Below, in pieces: positions 45,138 through 53,343 of a stretch of DNA of 64,000 nucleotides. The stretch covers positions 62,001 to 126,000 of the forward strand of contig JAGOBF010000009.1 of assembly GCA_017983515.1 (NCBI GenBank), in the 5' to 3' direction. A program made the translations under genes and the position numbers. The notes under the pieces were generated by a model. The model saw only the letters and a list, made by a program, of their open reading frames with translations. It ran no database searches and was not told the DNA's origin. Origin of the DNA: Promineifilum sp. GTDB lineage: Bacteria; Chloroflexota; Anaerolineae; Promineifilales; Promineifilaceae. Position 1 is the stretch's first letter; each line of letters opens with the position of its first letter.

Positions 45138-46817
45138 CTAGTTGCTGCCTACGATCGAGAGATAGCCCTGGATTGTGATGAAGGGCGCCTGGGCATCGAC
45201 GGCGATAGAACTCGCCGGCCCACCTCGGAAATTGCTGAGATGGCCGCTGCTGTCGCGTGCCCGAACCTGAAAGTCGTAGGAGCCGTCCCCGTCTTGCGCG
45301 GTAAACTGCTGGCTGGTACCGGTGAATTGGGACAGCCACCTCTGCCACGGGCCATTGTTGAACCTGTACTGAACGTCATAGGACGTGATGGCCGTGCCGG
45401 GTGTGGGAGTACCAATCCATTGGACGACGAATGTATTCTGCGTGGCCAGGGCCGGATTGAAAGGCACAATAAAGGCATCCGGATCGCCAATCGAAATGGT
45501 CGTCTCCGCCTGCGAACCTAGCGGGAAGGTTTGGACGTTGCCGACGCGGTCTACCGCCCGCACGCGGAAGCCGTAGGTTGAGCCGGCCTCGGCTCCCGTC
45601 ACCTGGCCGGACAGTGCGGTCGTGGTCGACATGAAGGCCTGCCAGGGGCCATCGTTTACCTGATACTCGACGTCATAATGCGCAATGCCGCTGCCGCCAT
45701 CGGTTCCCGACCAGGCCACGATGAAGTTGCTGGTTAAGGTGAACTGCGGCAGCGCGTTCATATTGGCGGAGGGCGGGAGGGTATCGACTCTCGTACTCGC
45801 TTGTGGATTATTGGGGAACGCTTCCACGTTATTGGCAATGTCCACTGCCCGAACGCGGAACTCATACAGGTTGTTGTTTTGGCCGGTGAACGTGGCCGAG
45901 AGGGCCGTCGTCGCCGTCTGCCAGTTTTGCCACGCGCCGCCGTTGCTGCGGAACTGCACGTCGTAGTGGCGGATGCCCGACCCGCCGGGGTTGTCGAAAC
46001 CGGACCAATTGACGGTGAACGTCCCCGGCGACCATTGCGGTAAGGTCGTCACGTTGGACGTCGGCGGGGTCGTATCGATGGTGACGTCATAGGTCACGAT
46101 GAGGCGCGGATGCAGTCCGTCATTGGCATTGATGGCCGTGAAAACGCGCTCGCGCTGTTGCGGCGTTTCGTCGCCCTGGATCATGATGCCGTTGTTGGCT
46201 CGCGTGCCCGATACCCATTCCTGAACGGCACTGGTGATCTGAGCTTCGATCCAGCCGGTCGTGGCCGGGACCTGGCCCACGCCGATCTCCGCGCCCCAGC
46301 TCGGTGTATAGTTGGCCCAGGTGAGGGTCGTCGCGTCCCAGGGTGAATTCAGGAACCGCGCCAGCAAACCCATGGGTGTGTCGCCATTGGGCGAAGACGA
46401 GTTGAGGAAGGCGCGCAATCTGGCCGACTGAATCGTCGCCCCGGAGGGAATGCTCGACACCGGGAAGAACAGGTACATCCGCTCCGCGCCATTGCCCTGG
46501 GTCAGGTTAAAGCCGACGCGCAGATTGGGATCGCTTCCCCAGTTCATATTCGGCCGATTGGACGACGTAAAGGTGTCCGCGCCGACCGGAATCTCGATGG
46601 AGATCGTGGCGACGTCGCCGCGGCGCGTTTCGCTGAGGACAATAGTCTGGAGGGTGGCGGCCACTTCGGCGTCGCTGGGGTAGTCATCGTCGGCCGCTGC
46701 CTCTTGGGCCGGCGCGATCCCGGTCGTCATAATCAACAAAAACGCCATCAGGATGGTGGCGATGAGTAACCGAATATAACGACCCGATACACGTAGAAAA
46801 ACAAAATCTGACATCAT
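45138..46817 (-). CDS. secreted DNRLRE (CBM96-like) protein with FN3-like repeats
   Basis: A 559-residue secreted protein. A hydrophobic signal (about 15-35, ending IAPAQEA) precedes a DNRLRE/CBM96-type domain at about 60-250 (ADTFTSSNRPNMNWGSDPNLRVG, RMYLFFPVSSIPSGATIQSARLRAF, WIEAQITSAVQEWVSGTRANNGIMI). Three FN3-like modules of about 95 residues follow, each with HYDVQFR or YDVEYQ and FRVRA(V/R)D. There is no anchor. It probably binds surface carbohydrate. Transcription is from the promoter at 46986-47015. Confidence 0.8.
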   Translation of the reverse strand: MMSDFVFLRVSGRYIRLLIATILMAFLLIMTTGIAPAQEAAADDDYPSDAEVAATLQTIVLSETRRGDVATISIEIPVGADTFTSSNRPNMNWGSDPNLRVGFNLTQGNGAERMYLFFPVSSIPSGATIQSARLRAFLNSSSPNGDTPMGLLARFLNSPWDATTLTWANYTPSWGAEIGVGQVPATTGWIEAQITSAVQEWVSGTRANNGIMIQGDETPQQRERVFTAINANDGLHPRLIVTYDVTIDTTPPTSNVTTLPQWSPGTFTVNWSGFDNPGGSGIRHYDVQFRSNGGAWQNWQTATTALSATFTGQNNNLYEFRVRAVDIANNVEAFPNNPQASTRVDTLPPSANMNALPQFTLTSNFIVAWSGTDGGSGIAHYDVEYQVNDGPWQAFMSTTTALSGQVTGAEAGSTYGFRVRAVDRVGNVQTFPLGSQAETTISIGDPDAFIVPFNPALATQNTFVVQWIGTPTPGTAITSYDVQYRFNNGPWQRWLSQFTGTSQQFTAQDGDGSYDFQVRARDSSGHLSNFRGGPASSIAVDAQAPFITIQGYLSIVGSN

Positions 46818-47170
46818 TGTATGCTCCTTGCTTTTTGATTTTTCCCGGATCCCTCGCAGCGCCGCAATCGACCTCTCCTAGATAGGTTGCGGTACACACT
46901 TTGAAGACTCCCGATTGAGGAAATCGTGCCGCCGGAGGGTAGTTATTCCCCGCCCAGCACGAAGACACAGTTCTTCCAGCTTGTTATTATAGACAATTGA
47001 ACTGACGCAGTTCAATAGCAAGAGTGTCCCGTAGGTCGCCACAAGTGACGACAATCCACGCCACGCGCCGCGCGAAGGATATTTTTCGCCATCTAATGCG
47101 CACTTGCTAAAAATTTATATATACTAGTCGGTGGAAATCGAGGGTGGTTTGTCTATTGGGAGGTGCGCAC
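46818..47170. other. 353-base divergent intergenic region
   Basis: It lies between the secreted DNRLRE gene and the start of the 47-60 kb envelope run. It holds the leftward promoter and its overlapping palindrome (46986-47016). The stretch from 47085 is AT-rich (AAAATTTATATATACTAG). No rightward -35/-10 pair with proper spacing could be fixed, although a promoter is expected near 47120. No gene is seen. Confidence 0.5.
46986..47016 (-). promoter_or_regulatory. promoter overlapped by a perfect palindrome
   Basis: On the minus strand: -35 TTGAAC (47015-47010), an 18-base spacer and -10 TATAAT (46991-46986). ATTGAACTG-ACG-CAGTTCAAT (46996-47016) covers the -35 box and most of the spacer, where a dimeric repressor would block polymerase. 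Confidence 0.6.
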
Positions 47171-48991
47171 GTGAACTTTTGGACCGGTTTGATCCTGGGA
47201 ATTATTATCGGTTGGGTGGTCGAGTGGTTGATCGACTGGCTATTCTGGCGGCGTGATGCCGAAGAAGCGCAGCGGGCCGATCTGCTGGCCGGAGAACGAT
47301 TGGCGGTCGATCCGGATAGGGCGTGGGACGACCCACTGGCGAACGCCGAGCAGGATTATCAGACACGCCTGCGTGCCGTCGAAGCGGATTGGCAAAATCG
47401 CCTCAATATTAACGAGCAACAGTGGCAATCCCAATTCGTGGCGTTGGAAGACGACAACAAAGTCTTGCGGGCGCAAATGGCCGGGGCCGCGCTGGGGCCG
47501 GTTGCGGCTTCGCCAATGATCGCCACGCTCGAAGAAGAAGAGGCGCTCGACTTGCCCGATGAAGCCCTATTTGTCGACGAGATCATCGTTGCCGAGCCGG
47601 CCGCAGAAGACATAGACCTGGGACGTCTGATTTTCGACGACGTCGACCCGGCCGGCGACTTCGGGGAACTGGCCGGTATCGATGACGATCTGGCCGAGCG
47701 TTTCCACCTGGCCGGTATCGATTCCATCGACACGCTGGCCGCGGCCGATCCCACCACCCTGTCCGTCGCCACGGGTCTGGAGCGCGACGAGACAGAAAGC
47801 TGGATCGACCGCGCCGTCGCCGCCCTGCCAAGCATTGAGGCGACGGCCGCCGCGCCAGCCGCCTCACCAAGCGACGACCTGACCCGCATCCACGGCATTG
47901 GCCCCAAATATGCCGCCGTTCTGGCCCAGGCCGGTATCCTGTCGTTTGACGATCTGGCCCAAACGACCCCCGACCAACTACGAGACATCATCAAGCCCAG
48001 TGCCATGCAGCAGATCAATTTTGATAGCTGGGCCGGGCAGGCGGTGGCCCTGGCCCACACGCGTAGTAGCCGGACAAGTGACGACCTGACGCAGTTGGAA
48101 GGCATCGGCCCCGTCTATGCCGCCAAATTGCGCGATCGGGGCATCACCACGTTTGCCGACCTGGCCGCGGCCGATGAAGCGACCCTGAGTGAAATCGTCG
48201 GCGCGCCGGCCTGGCGACGCATTAATTATGGCGAATGGATCGCCCAGGCCAAACTGGCCGCCGACGGTGACGCCATCGCCTTGCACGAGCTACAGAGCCG
48301 GTTGTTCCGTCGCAGCGGCGACAACCTGAACCTGATCCGCGGCATGGGCCAGCGTTCGGCCACCGCCTTGCAGGCGGCCGGGATCACGACCTTTACCGCG
48401 CTAGCCGAGTCGACACCGCAACGACTGGATGAGATTCTGCGCGGCGCGGGCGTTCGCGGCGGCTTCGACTATGAACTGTGGATCGACGAAGCCGGATCCC
48501 GTGCCGCGGGCAAGCGCATCCCTGCCAAACGCGCTCGTGCGATTCAAATCGCATCCTGTCCGCAAGACCTCTCGGCCGTGACCGGCATCGGCTCCGTCTT
48601 TGAAGAACGGCTCTACGCCGCCGGCGTCGGTTCCTACTGGGCATTGGCCGAGCTGGCGGACGAAAGGTTGGCGGCCATCCTCGACGCCCAAAGCTTTCAG
48701 GATATTGACCTGGGGGCGATCAAGGCCTCGGCCATGCAGCTGGCCGCGCAAACCAATGCGCTGGGACGAACGTGGGATGGCACGCCGCCGGACGATTTCG
48801 ACCGTCTGCCGGGCATTGGCCAGGTATACGAGCGACGGCTCTATGAGGCCGGAATCTGCACCTACGAGGCGATGGCGGCGGCGACGCCGGGCCAGTTGGC
48901 CGATATTTGCCGAGCGCCGGCCATGCGCACGCCGGACTACCAGGCCTGGATCGCCACCGCCGCGGAGCTGTCCGCCGCAAGGAGCGACTGA
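47171..48991 (+). CDS. membrane-anchored protein with six helix-hairpin-helix-like repeats
   Basis: A protein of about 606 residues. It begins at GTG 47171, which has GGGAGGTG 5 bases upstream; an earlier in-frame GTG is rejected. One N-terminal helix (about 5-25) anchors it. A charged, Trp-containing coil follows to about 150. Six repeats of about 60 residues (near 163, 235, 303, 384, 464 and 541) each open with a G(I/M)G or GID hairpin (LTRIHGIGPKYAAVLAQAGI) and continue F.DLA...TP..L..I. The pattern fits HhH/DUF4332-type modules, which in DNA enzymes contact the DNA backbone. No nuclease domain is present. Confidence 0.77.
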   Translation: MNFWTGLILGIIIGWVVEWLIDWLFWRRDAEEAQRADLLAGERLAVDPDRAWDDPLANAEQDYQTRLRAVEADWQNRLNINEQQWQSQFVALEDDNKVLRAQMAGAALGPVAASPMIATLEEEEALDLPDEALFVDEIIVAEPAAEDIDLGRLIFDDVDPAGDFGELAGIDDDLAERFHLAGIDSIDTLAAADPTTLSVATGLERDETESWIDRAVAALPSIEATAAAPAASPSDDLTRIHGIGPKYAAVLAQAGILSFDDLAQTTPDQLRDIIKPSAMQQINFDSWAGQAVALAHTRSSRTSDDLTQLEGIGPVYAAKLRDRGITTFADLAAADEATLSEIVGAPAWRRINYGEWIAQAKLAADGDAIALHELQSRLFRRSGDNLNLIRGMGQRSATALQAAGITTFTALAESTPQRLDEILRGAGVRGGFDYELWIDEAGSRAAGKRIPAKRARAIQIASCPQDLSAVTGIGSVFEERLYAAGVGSYWALAELADERLAAILDAQSFQDIDLGAIKASAMQLAAQTNALGRTWDGTPPDDFDRLPGIGQVYERRLYEAGICTYEAMAAATPGQLADICRAPAMRTPDYQAWIATAAELSAARSD

Positions 48992-48994
48992 TCG

Positions 48995-50764
48995 ATGGCC
49001 CGCTACCACACCAAGGAAGAGATTCGCCGCTATGATTTGATGAAGCTTGGCGTGCTGTTGCTGCTGAGCTTGTTGTTGGGTCTGACCTGGATCGTGACCC
49101 GTGACCTGTCGCCCCTGCCCCTGGCCGGCGACGAAGCGGCCGGCACGCCGGTAGTCGAAGGCATCGAAAACGGCGAAGACGTGGCGATGCCCATGCCGAC
49201 TCTCGGTGTTCCCTCCATCGACCCGTTTCCCGAATCGCCGCCGGCCGGCAGCGTGATGCTGAGCGGCACGGCCGGGCCGGGAGCGCAGATCGTCATTCTG
49301 GTCAACGGCGCGGTCGCCGGCGCGGCCAGCGCCGGCGTCGACGGTAACTGGTCGGCCACAGTCGACTTAGCGGCCGGCGACTACACAATTCAGGCCCAAA
49401 CCATCGATAACGTCGGCAGCGTTGTCGGCGAATCACAGCCGGTCGCCGTTACCGTCGGGGGCGACGCGGACCTGACGCCCGCCGTGGGCCTCAACCCGCC
49501 CGGCTTCGACGCGCTGACCGGCCGCTACATTTTTGCCGGGACAACCGCGCCGGGCACGGCCGTCACCATCACCTCCAACGGCACAGTTGTCGGCACCGGA
49601 CTGGCCGACGACGCCGGCAATTTCGTCGTCGCCGTGGGCGTCGAGGCCATCACGGGCGACGTTGTTTTGCAGACCACCGACGCCGGCGGCACCGTTACTC
49701 AACAATCGGAGCCTCTCAAACTCGGCGCGCAGCCGCCTAGCCTTGATCCGCCGGCCGACATGACGACCGACCCGGACAACGCCGCGATCGCCGTGCCCGG
49801 CCAGAGTGATGCTCTGGCCCTGACCGGCCGGGGTGCGCCGGGCACGCAAGTCGAGCTGCTCATCGACGGCCAGAGCGCCGGATCGGCCGTTGTCGACGTC
49901 GAGGGACGCTGGGCGACATCGCTTCCGCTGGCCGCCGGGCCCCATACCCTTCAGCTAAACACGCTCGATCCGGGGGGGAATCTCCTCTCCAGCGCCACCC
50001 CCATCACCCTGACCGTGGGCGACGTCGCCGCGGCAGCGACTGAGCCGGCAACTCCCACCGGCGGCGCGGCCGAAACGGGCGAACAAACAATCGCCGGCCT
50101 GTTGGCCGCCCGGCCGGAGTTCTCGACGCTGGCCTCCATCCTGGGGACGAGTGAGGTAGCCAGCTTACTGGCCGGATCCGATCCGTTGACCCTCTTTGCG
50201 CCGACCAACGAAGCCTTTGACCTCCTGCCGCAACGAGTCATCGACGGTCTGACGGCCAACCCGGAAGCATTGTCGGCCGTCATCCAGTATCACCTCGCGC
50301 GCGGTCGTCATACTCTGGCCGATCTGCAAGTCGTTCAGCCGGCCACGCTCAACGGCCGTCTGCTGACCGTCGGCAGCCGCGACGGCCGCCCGACGATCAA
50401 CGACGCCATCATTACCGAGGCCGACACGCCGGCCGCCAACGGCATCATCCACGCCATCAATCGTGTCCTCGTCCCACCGCTGGCGGAAGGCGTGCGCCTG
50501 CCCCTCATCGACGACTCCGGCGTCGCCACGTTTACCGGGTCATCTTTGACCATCGTCGGTACGGCCGAGCCGAACCGCACGATCCTGGTCGAATTGAACG
50601 GCGAGCCATTCGGCGAAGCGACTGTGGTCAACCCGGAGGGTCAGTGGAGCGTCAGCGGTGACGTGACCCCAGGCGACTATCAGATCGTAGCCTACATGCT
50701 GCGGGCGTCGGATGCTCTGGAGGCAATCTCACGGCCGCTAGCGTTGAGTGTCCGTTCCGAATAG
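48995..50764 (+). CDS. membrane-anchored adhesin-like protein with Ig-like repeats and a FAS1 domain
   Basis: A 589-residue protein starting 3 bases after the HhH-repeat gene. A short basic N-terminus and one helix (about 17-35) anchor it. Three Ig-like modules (about 75-335) carry GTAGPGAQIVILVNG, GTTAPGTAVTITSNG and GRGAPGTQVELLIDG. A fasciclin domain covers about 355-490 (TLFAPTNEAFDLLP, VIQYHLARG, ANGIIHAINRVLVPP). A last Ig-like module ends the chain. FAS1 domains mediate adhesion. Coupling to the preceding gene suggests shared expression. Confidence 0.83.
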   Translation: MARYHTKEEIRRYDLMKLGVLLLLSLLLGLTWIVTRDLSPLPLAGDEAAGTPVVEGIENGEDVAMPMPTLGVPSIDPFPESPPAGSVMLSGTAGPGAQIVILVNGAVAGAASAGVDGNWSATVDLAAGDYTIQAQTIDNVGSVVGESQPVAVTVGGDADLTPAVGLNPPGFDALTGRYIFAGTTAPGTAVTITSNGTVVGTGLADDAGNFVVAVGVEAITGDVVLQTTDAGGTVTQQSEPLKLGAQPPSLDPPADMTTDPDNAAIAVPGQSDALALTGRGAPGTQVELLIDGQSAGSAVVDVEGRWATSLPLAAGPHTLQLNTLDPGGNLLSSATPITLTVGDVAAAATEPATPTGGAAETGEQTIAGLLAARPEFSTLASILGTSEVASLLAGSDPLTLFAPTNEAFDLLPQRVIDGLTANPEALSAVIQYHLARGRHTLADLQVVQPATLNGRLLTVGSRDGRPTINDAIITEADTPAANGIIHAINRVLVPPLAEGVRLPLIDDSGVATFTGSSLTIVGTAEPNRTILVELNGEPFGEATVVNPEGQWSVSGDVTPGDYQIVAYMLRASDALEAISRPLALSVRSE

Positions 50765-50839
50765 AATAAACGAAGCCAAGGACGCCCGCGTCGCATCATC
50801 TATCGATGGCGCGCCGGGCCAATATCCGGAGGAACAATC

Positions 50840-51691
50840 ATGAGTGACGATTTTATGGATTTGCTGTCGGGCGAGGAAGACGACCAGCCACGCGGGCAGG
50901 AAGAAAAGGGCGTAGAGGATCTGCTCGGAGGGCTTCTGGGCGGAGGCGGCGGAGGCGGGGGCCTTGGTGCGTTGCTGGGCGGACTGATGGGCGGGGGCGG
51001 TGCTCCCTCCGGCTCGGCCGGCGGGGCCGAGGATTTGCTGGGAAGCCTTTTGGGCGGCGGCGGCGCGCAAGGCAGCGATACGGGGGACATGGCCGGCATG
51101 CTCGGCAGCTTGCTGGGCGGCGGCGGCGCGCCCGCACAACCGGCCAGTGGTTCGGGCGGGTTGGAGGGTTTGCTCGGCGGCCTGTTGGGCGGCGGCGGCA
51201 ACGCCGGGCAGATGAGCTTCGGCGGTGGCGGTGGCGCGTCGCTGCCCTTCGCCGGCACATTGGCCAAGAAGCTGGGTATCTCCGAGCAGATGGCCAGTAT
51301 GCTCATCATGGGCGCTATCGGCCTGCTGACTTCATCTATGGCCAAAAATCGCGGCGGCCGGAGCGTGGACGTAAACAGCCTGGCCGACCCGGATTACATC
51401 CGCTCCAGCGGCGTTTCCAGCCGGCTTTCCGAGCAAATGGGCATTAGCGAAGACGAGGCGATCCTCGGCCTGCAGCAAACGATGGGCCTGATGGTAGCCG
51501 GCGACAAGCCCGCCGCTCAGCCAAAAAATCCGGCGACCAAGAAAACGACGGCCAAGAAGGCGAAACCCGCCACCGAAAAAGCGGCCAAGAAGCCGTCTAA
51601 AACAACGCGGACAACGCCGAAGAAAAAGGCGACCCATAAAGAGGAGTCCGGCTCCGACTTTATGGATTTACTGGACGACCCGAATCATTGA
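50840..51691 (+). CDS. Gly-rich DUF937-like protein with matching terminal peptides
   Basis: A 283-residue protein. The first 130 residues are dominated by LLGGLLGGGG and LLGSLLGGGG repeats. A helical middle (about 135-225) includes ISEQMASMLIMGAIGLLTSSMAK and VSSRLSEQMGISEDEAILGLQQTMGLM, as in DUF937/YidB-like proteins. The tail is Lys/Ala/Pro-rich like histone tails (KKTTAKKAKPATEKAAKK). SDDFMDLL opens the protein and SDFMDLL closes it. No signal peptide is visible. Function unknown. Confidence 0.72.
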   Translation: MSDDFMDLLSGEEDDQPRGQEEKGVEDLLGGLLGGGGGGGGLGALLGGLMGGGGAPSGSAGGAEDLLGSLLGGGGAQGSDTGDMAGMLGSLLGGGGAPAQPASGSGGLEGLLGGLLGGGGNAGQMSFGGGGGASLPFAGTLAKKLGISEQMASMLIMGAIGLLTSSMAKNRGGRSVDVNSLADPDYIRSSGVSSRLSEQMGISEDEAILGLQQTMGLMVAGDKPAAQPKNPATKKTTAKKAKPATEKAAKKPSKTTRTTPKKKATHKEESGSDFMDLLDDPNH

Positions 51692-51831
51692 CGGGGCAAT
51701 GCTCCTCAGGCGGCCGCCAATCGGGTAGCCGCCTCCGAGGCGCTTTTATTGGGCTACCGGCCGGATTGTGCCGGCCGGGGCGCTGCTACTGTCTATATTG
51801 CTTAACGCACTGAGGGAAAAGAGGACCCAAA

Positions 51832-52209
51832 ATGATCAAGGAATTTAAAGCATTCATCATGCGCGGTAACGTGCTCGACCTGGCTGTGGCCGTCATCATC
51901 GGCGCAGCCTTCATGGCCATCGTTAATTCGCTGGTCAACGACATCATCATGCCCATCATCGGCGCCATACTGGGCGGCGTTGATTTCTCGTCTCTGGCCA
52001 TCACGGTGGGCGACGCGGCGATCACCTACGGCAATTTCATCCAGGCCATCATTAACTTCCTGCTCGTCGCCCTGGTTCTGTTCCTGCTCATCCGCGCCAT
52101 CAACAAAATGAGCCGCAAGCCGGCCGAGGCTCCAGCTGCCCCGCCCGTGCCGACGGCCGAGGAAAAACTATTGATCGAGATTCGCGACTTGCTGCGCGAA
52201 CGTCGTTAG
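51832..52209 (+). CDS. mscL: large-conductance mechanosensitive channel
   Basis: A 125-residue MscL, the pentameric channel that opens under membrane tension to release solutes during osmotic downshock. The N-terminal amphipathic stretch (KEFKAFIMRGNVLDLAVAVIIGAAFMAIVNSLVNDIIMPIIG) contains the first transmembrane pore helix. The second helix is FIQAIINFLLVALVLFLLIRAINKM. The C-terminal bundle ends AEEKLLIEIRDLLRER. The periplasmic loop is short. GAGG upstream supports ATG 51832. Confidence 0.95.
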   Translation: MIKEFKAFIMRGNVLDLAVAVIIGAAFMAIVNSLVNDIIMPIIGAILGGVDFSSLAITVGDAAITYGNFIQAIINFLLVALVLFLLIRAINKMSRKPAEAPAAPPVPTAEEKLLIEIRDLLRERR

Positions 52210-52219
52210 AGCCAACACC

Positions 52220-52253
52220 GGGCAGCGCGCCGGCCTCAACCGGCGCGCTGCCC
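52220..52253 (+). terminator. hairpin after mscL
   Basis: GGGCAGCGCGCCGG (52220-52233) and CCGGCGCGCTGCCC (52240-52253) form perfect 14-base arms around CCTCAA. There is no T-tract, so it may attenuate or stabilise rather than fully terminate. Confidence 0.55.
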
Positions 52254-52326
52254 GCAATACCCACGTCACAATTCGGCAACTTCATAATCAACCGGCCCAA
52301 TGGGCCAAATTCGGGAGGAAGAAGAG

Positions 52327-53316
52327 ATGTCTCTGTTCCGTCGACTCATTGGAATCATCATGATACTCGTCGGCGTCGTCGGTCTCATCATTGCCGGGGC
52401 GGCCGCCTACTTTGCCGGCCAGGCAATTGACGCGGTCGGCGCCGGCCTCAATTCGACCGTTACCTTGCTCGACGACACCGTTGGCACGACCACCGCCAGT
52501 CTGGAGAACGTCAAGGCCACCCTGGGCGAAGCGAGTTCTACCCTAACGACCGTCTCCGGGGCCACACGCAATATGGCGACGACCATATTCGATACCCAAC
52601 CCCTCCTGGAGCAGGCCACAACGATGACGACCGACACGCTGCCCACCAGTCTGGAGGCCGTCAATACCGCCATCCCCAACCTGGCGGGCATCGCGGCCAC
52701 CATCGACACCACCTTGACTCGGTTAAGCAATTTCAGCATCGATCAATCGTTCGGCGCCGGGCCGCTGTCCGTCCCGATCTCATTCGATTTGGGCATTGAT
52801 TATGCGCCGGAAGAACCGTTCGACGCGGCCGTCCTGGCTATCGGCGAAAGCTTGGTGCCCGTGCCCGATCAACTGCGCGCCCTGGAGGGCAATCTCCAGA
52901 CGACCGTCACCAATCTGGGCAACATCGGCACCGATATTGAGGCACTGGCCGGCAACATCGATGGCATCACCGGCACCGTGGATCAGTTCGTGCCCCTGAT
53001 CGATCAATATATTGTTCTGCTGGGGCAAATCACCACCTCGCTGAGCAACGTGCGCGATCAGATCAACGCCAATCTGGGCACGATCAAGTGGATCGCCACC
53101 GGCCTCATGCTGTGGTTTGCCGTCTATCAGGTTATGCCCATCTACATTGGCTACCGCATGCTGGCCGACAAGGTCGTCGAAGGCAACATCGAGGAACGCC
53201 TGGAGGACGAACGCGAAGAAATGGAAGAGCGGGTGAAGGAAGCCGAGGACCGGGCCGAAGAGGCGGAAGAGACGGCCAAGGACGCGGCTAAGGACGCCAG
53301 GAACTCGCTAACCTAG
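52327..53316 (+). CDS. two-helix membrane protein with long outer region and cytosolic coiled coil
   Basis: A 329-residue protein. ATG 52327 is preferred, with GGAGG 8 bases upstream. Helix 1 (about 8-32) and helix 2 (about 250-275) flank a Ser/Thr-rich outer region of helical heptads (LDDTVGTTTASLENVKATLGEASSTLTTVSG). The tail from about 285 is a highly charged coiled coil (ERLEDEREEMEERVKEAEDRAEEAEETAKDAAKDARN). The layout resembles a chemoreceptor or LapD-like periplasmic module without HAMP or signalling domain. Function unknown. Confidence 0.72.
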   Translation: MSLFRRLIGIIMILVGVVGLIIAGAAAYFAGQAIDAVGAGLNSTVTLLDDTVGTTTASLENVKATLGEASSTLTTVSGATRNMATTIFDTQPLLEQATTMTTDTLPTSLEAVNTAIPNLAGIAATIDTTLTRLSNFSIDQSFGAGPLSVPISFDLGIDYAPEEPFDAAVLAIGESLVPVPDQLRALEGNLQTTVTNLGNIGTDIEALAGNIDGITGTVDQFVPLIDQYIVLLGQITTSLSNVRDQINANLGTIKWIATGLMLWFAVYQVMPIYIGYRMLADKVVEGNIEERLEDEREEMEERVKEAEDRAEEAEETAKDAAKDARNSLT

Positions 53317-53343
53317 CTCGGCGACCTGAATTGGGGATTTTTC

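Noticed and set aside
47104..47125. Rightward promoter TTGCTA...TATACT before the HhH-repeat gene
   Set aside because: The two boxes are only 10 bases apart, too close for a sigma-70 promoter.
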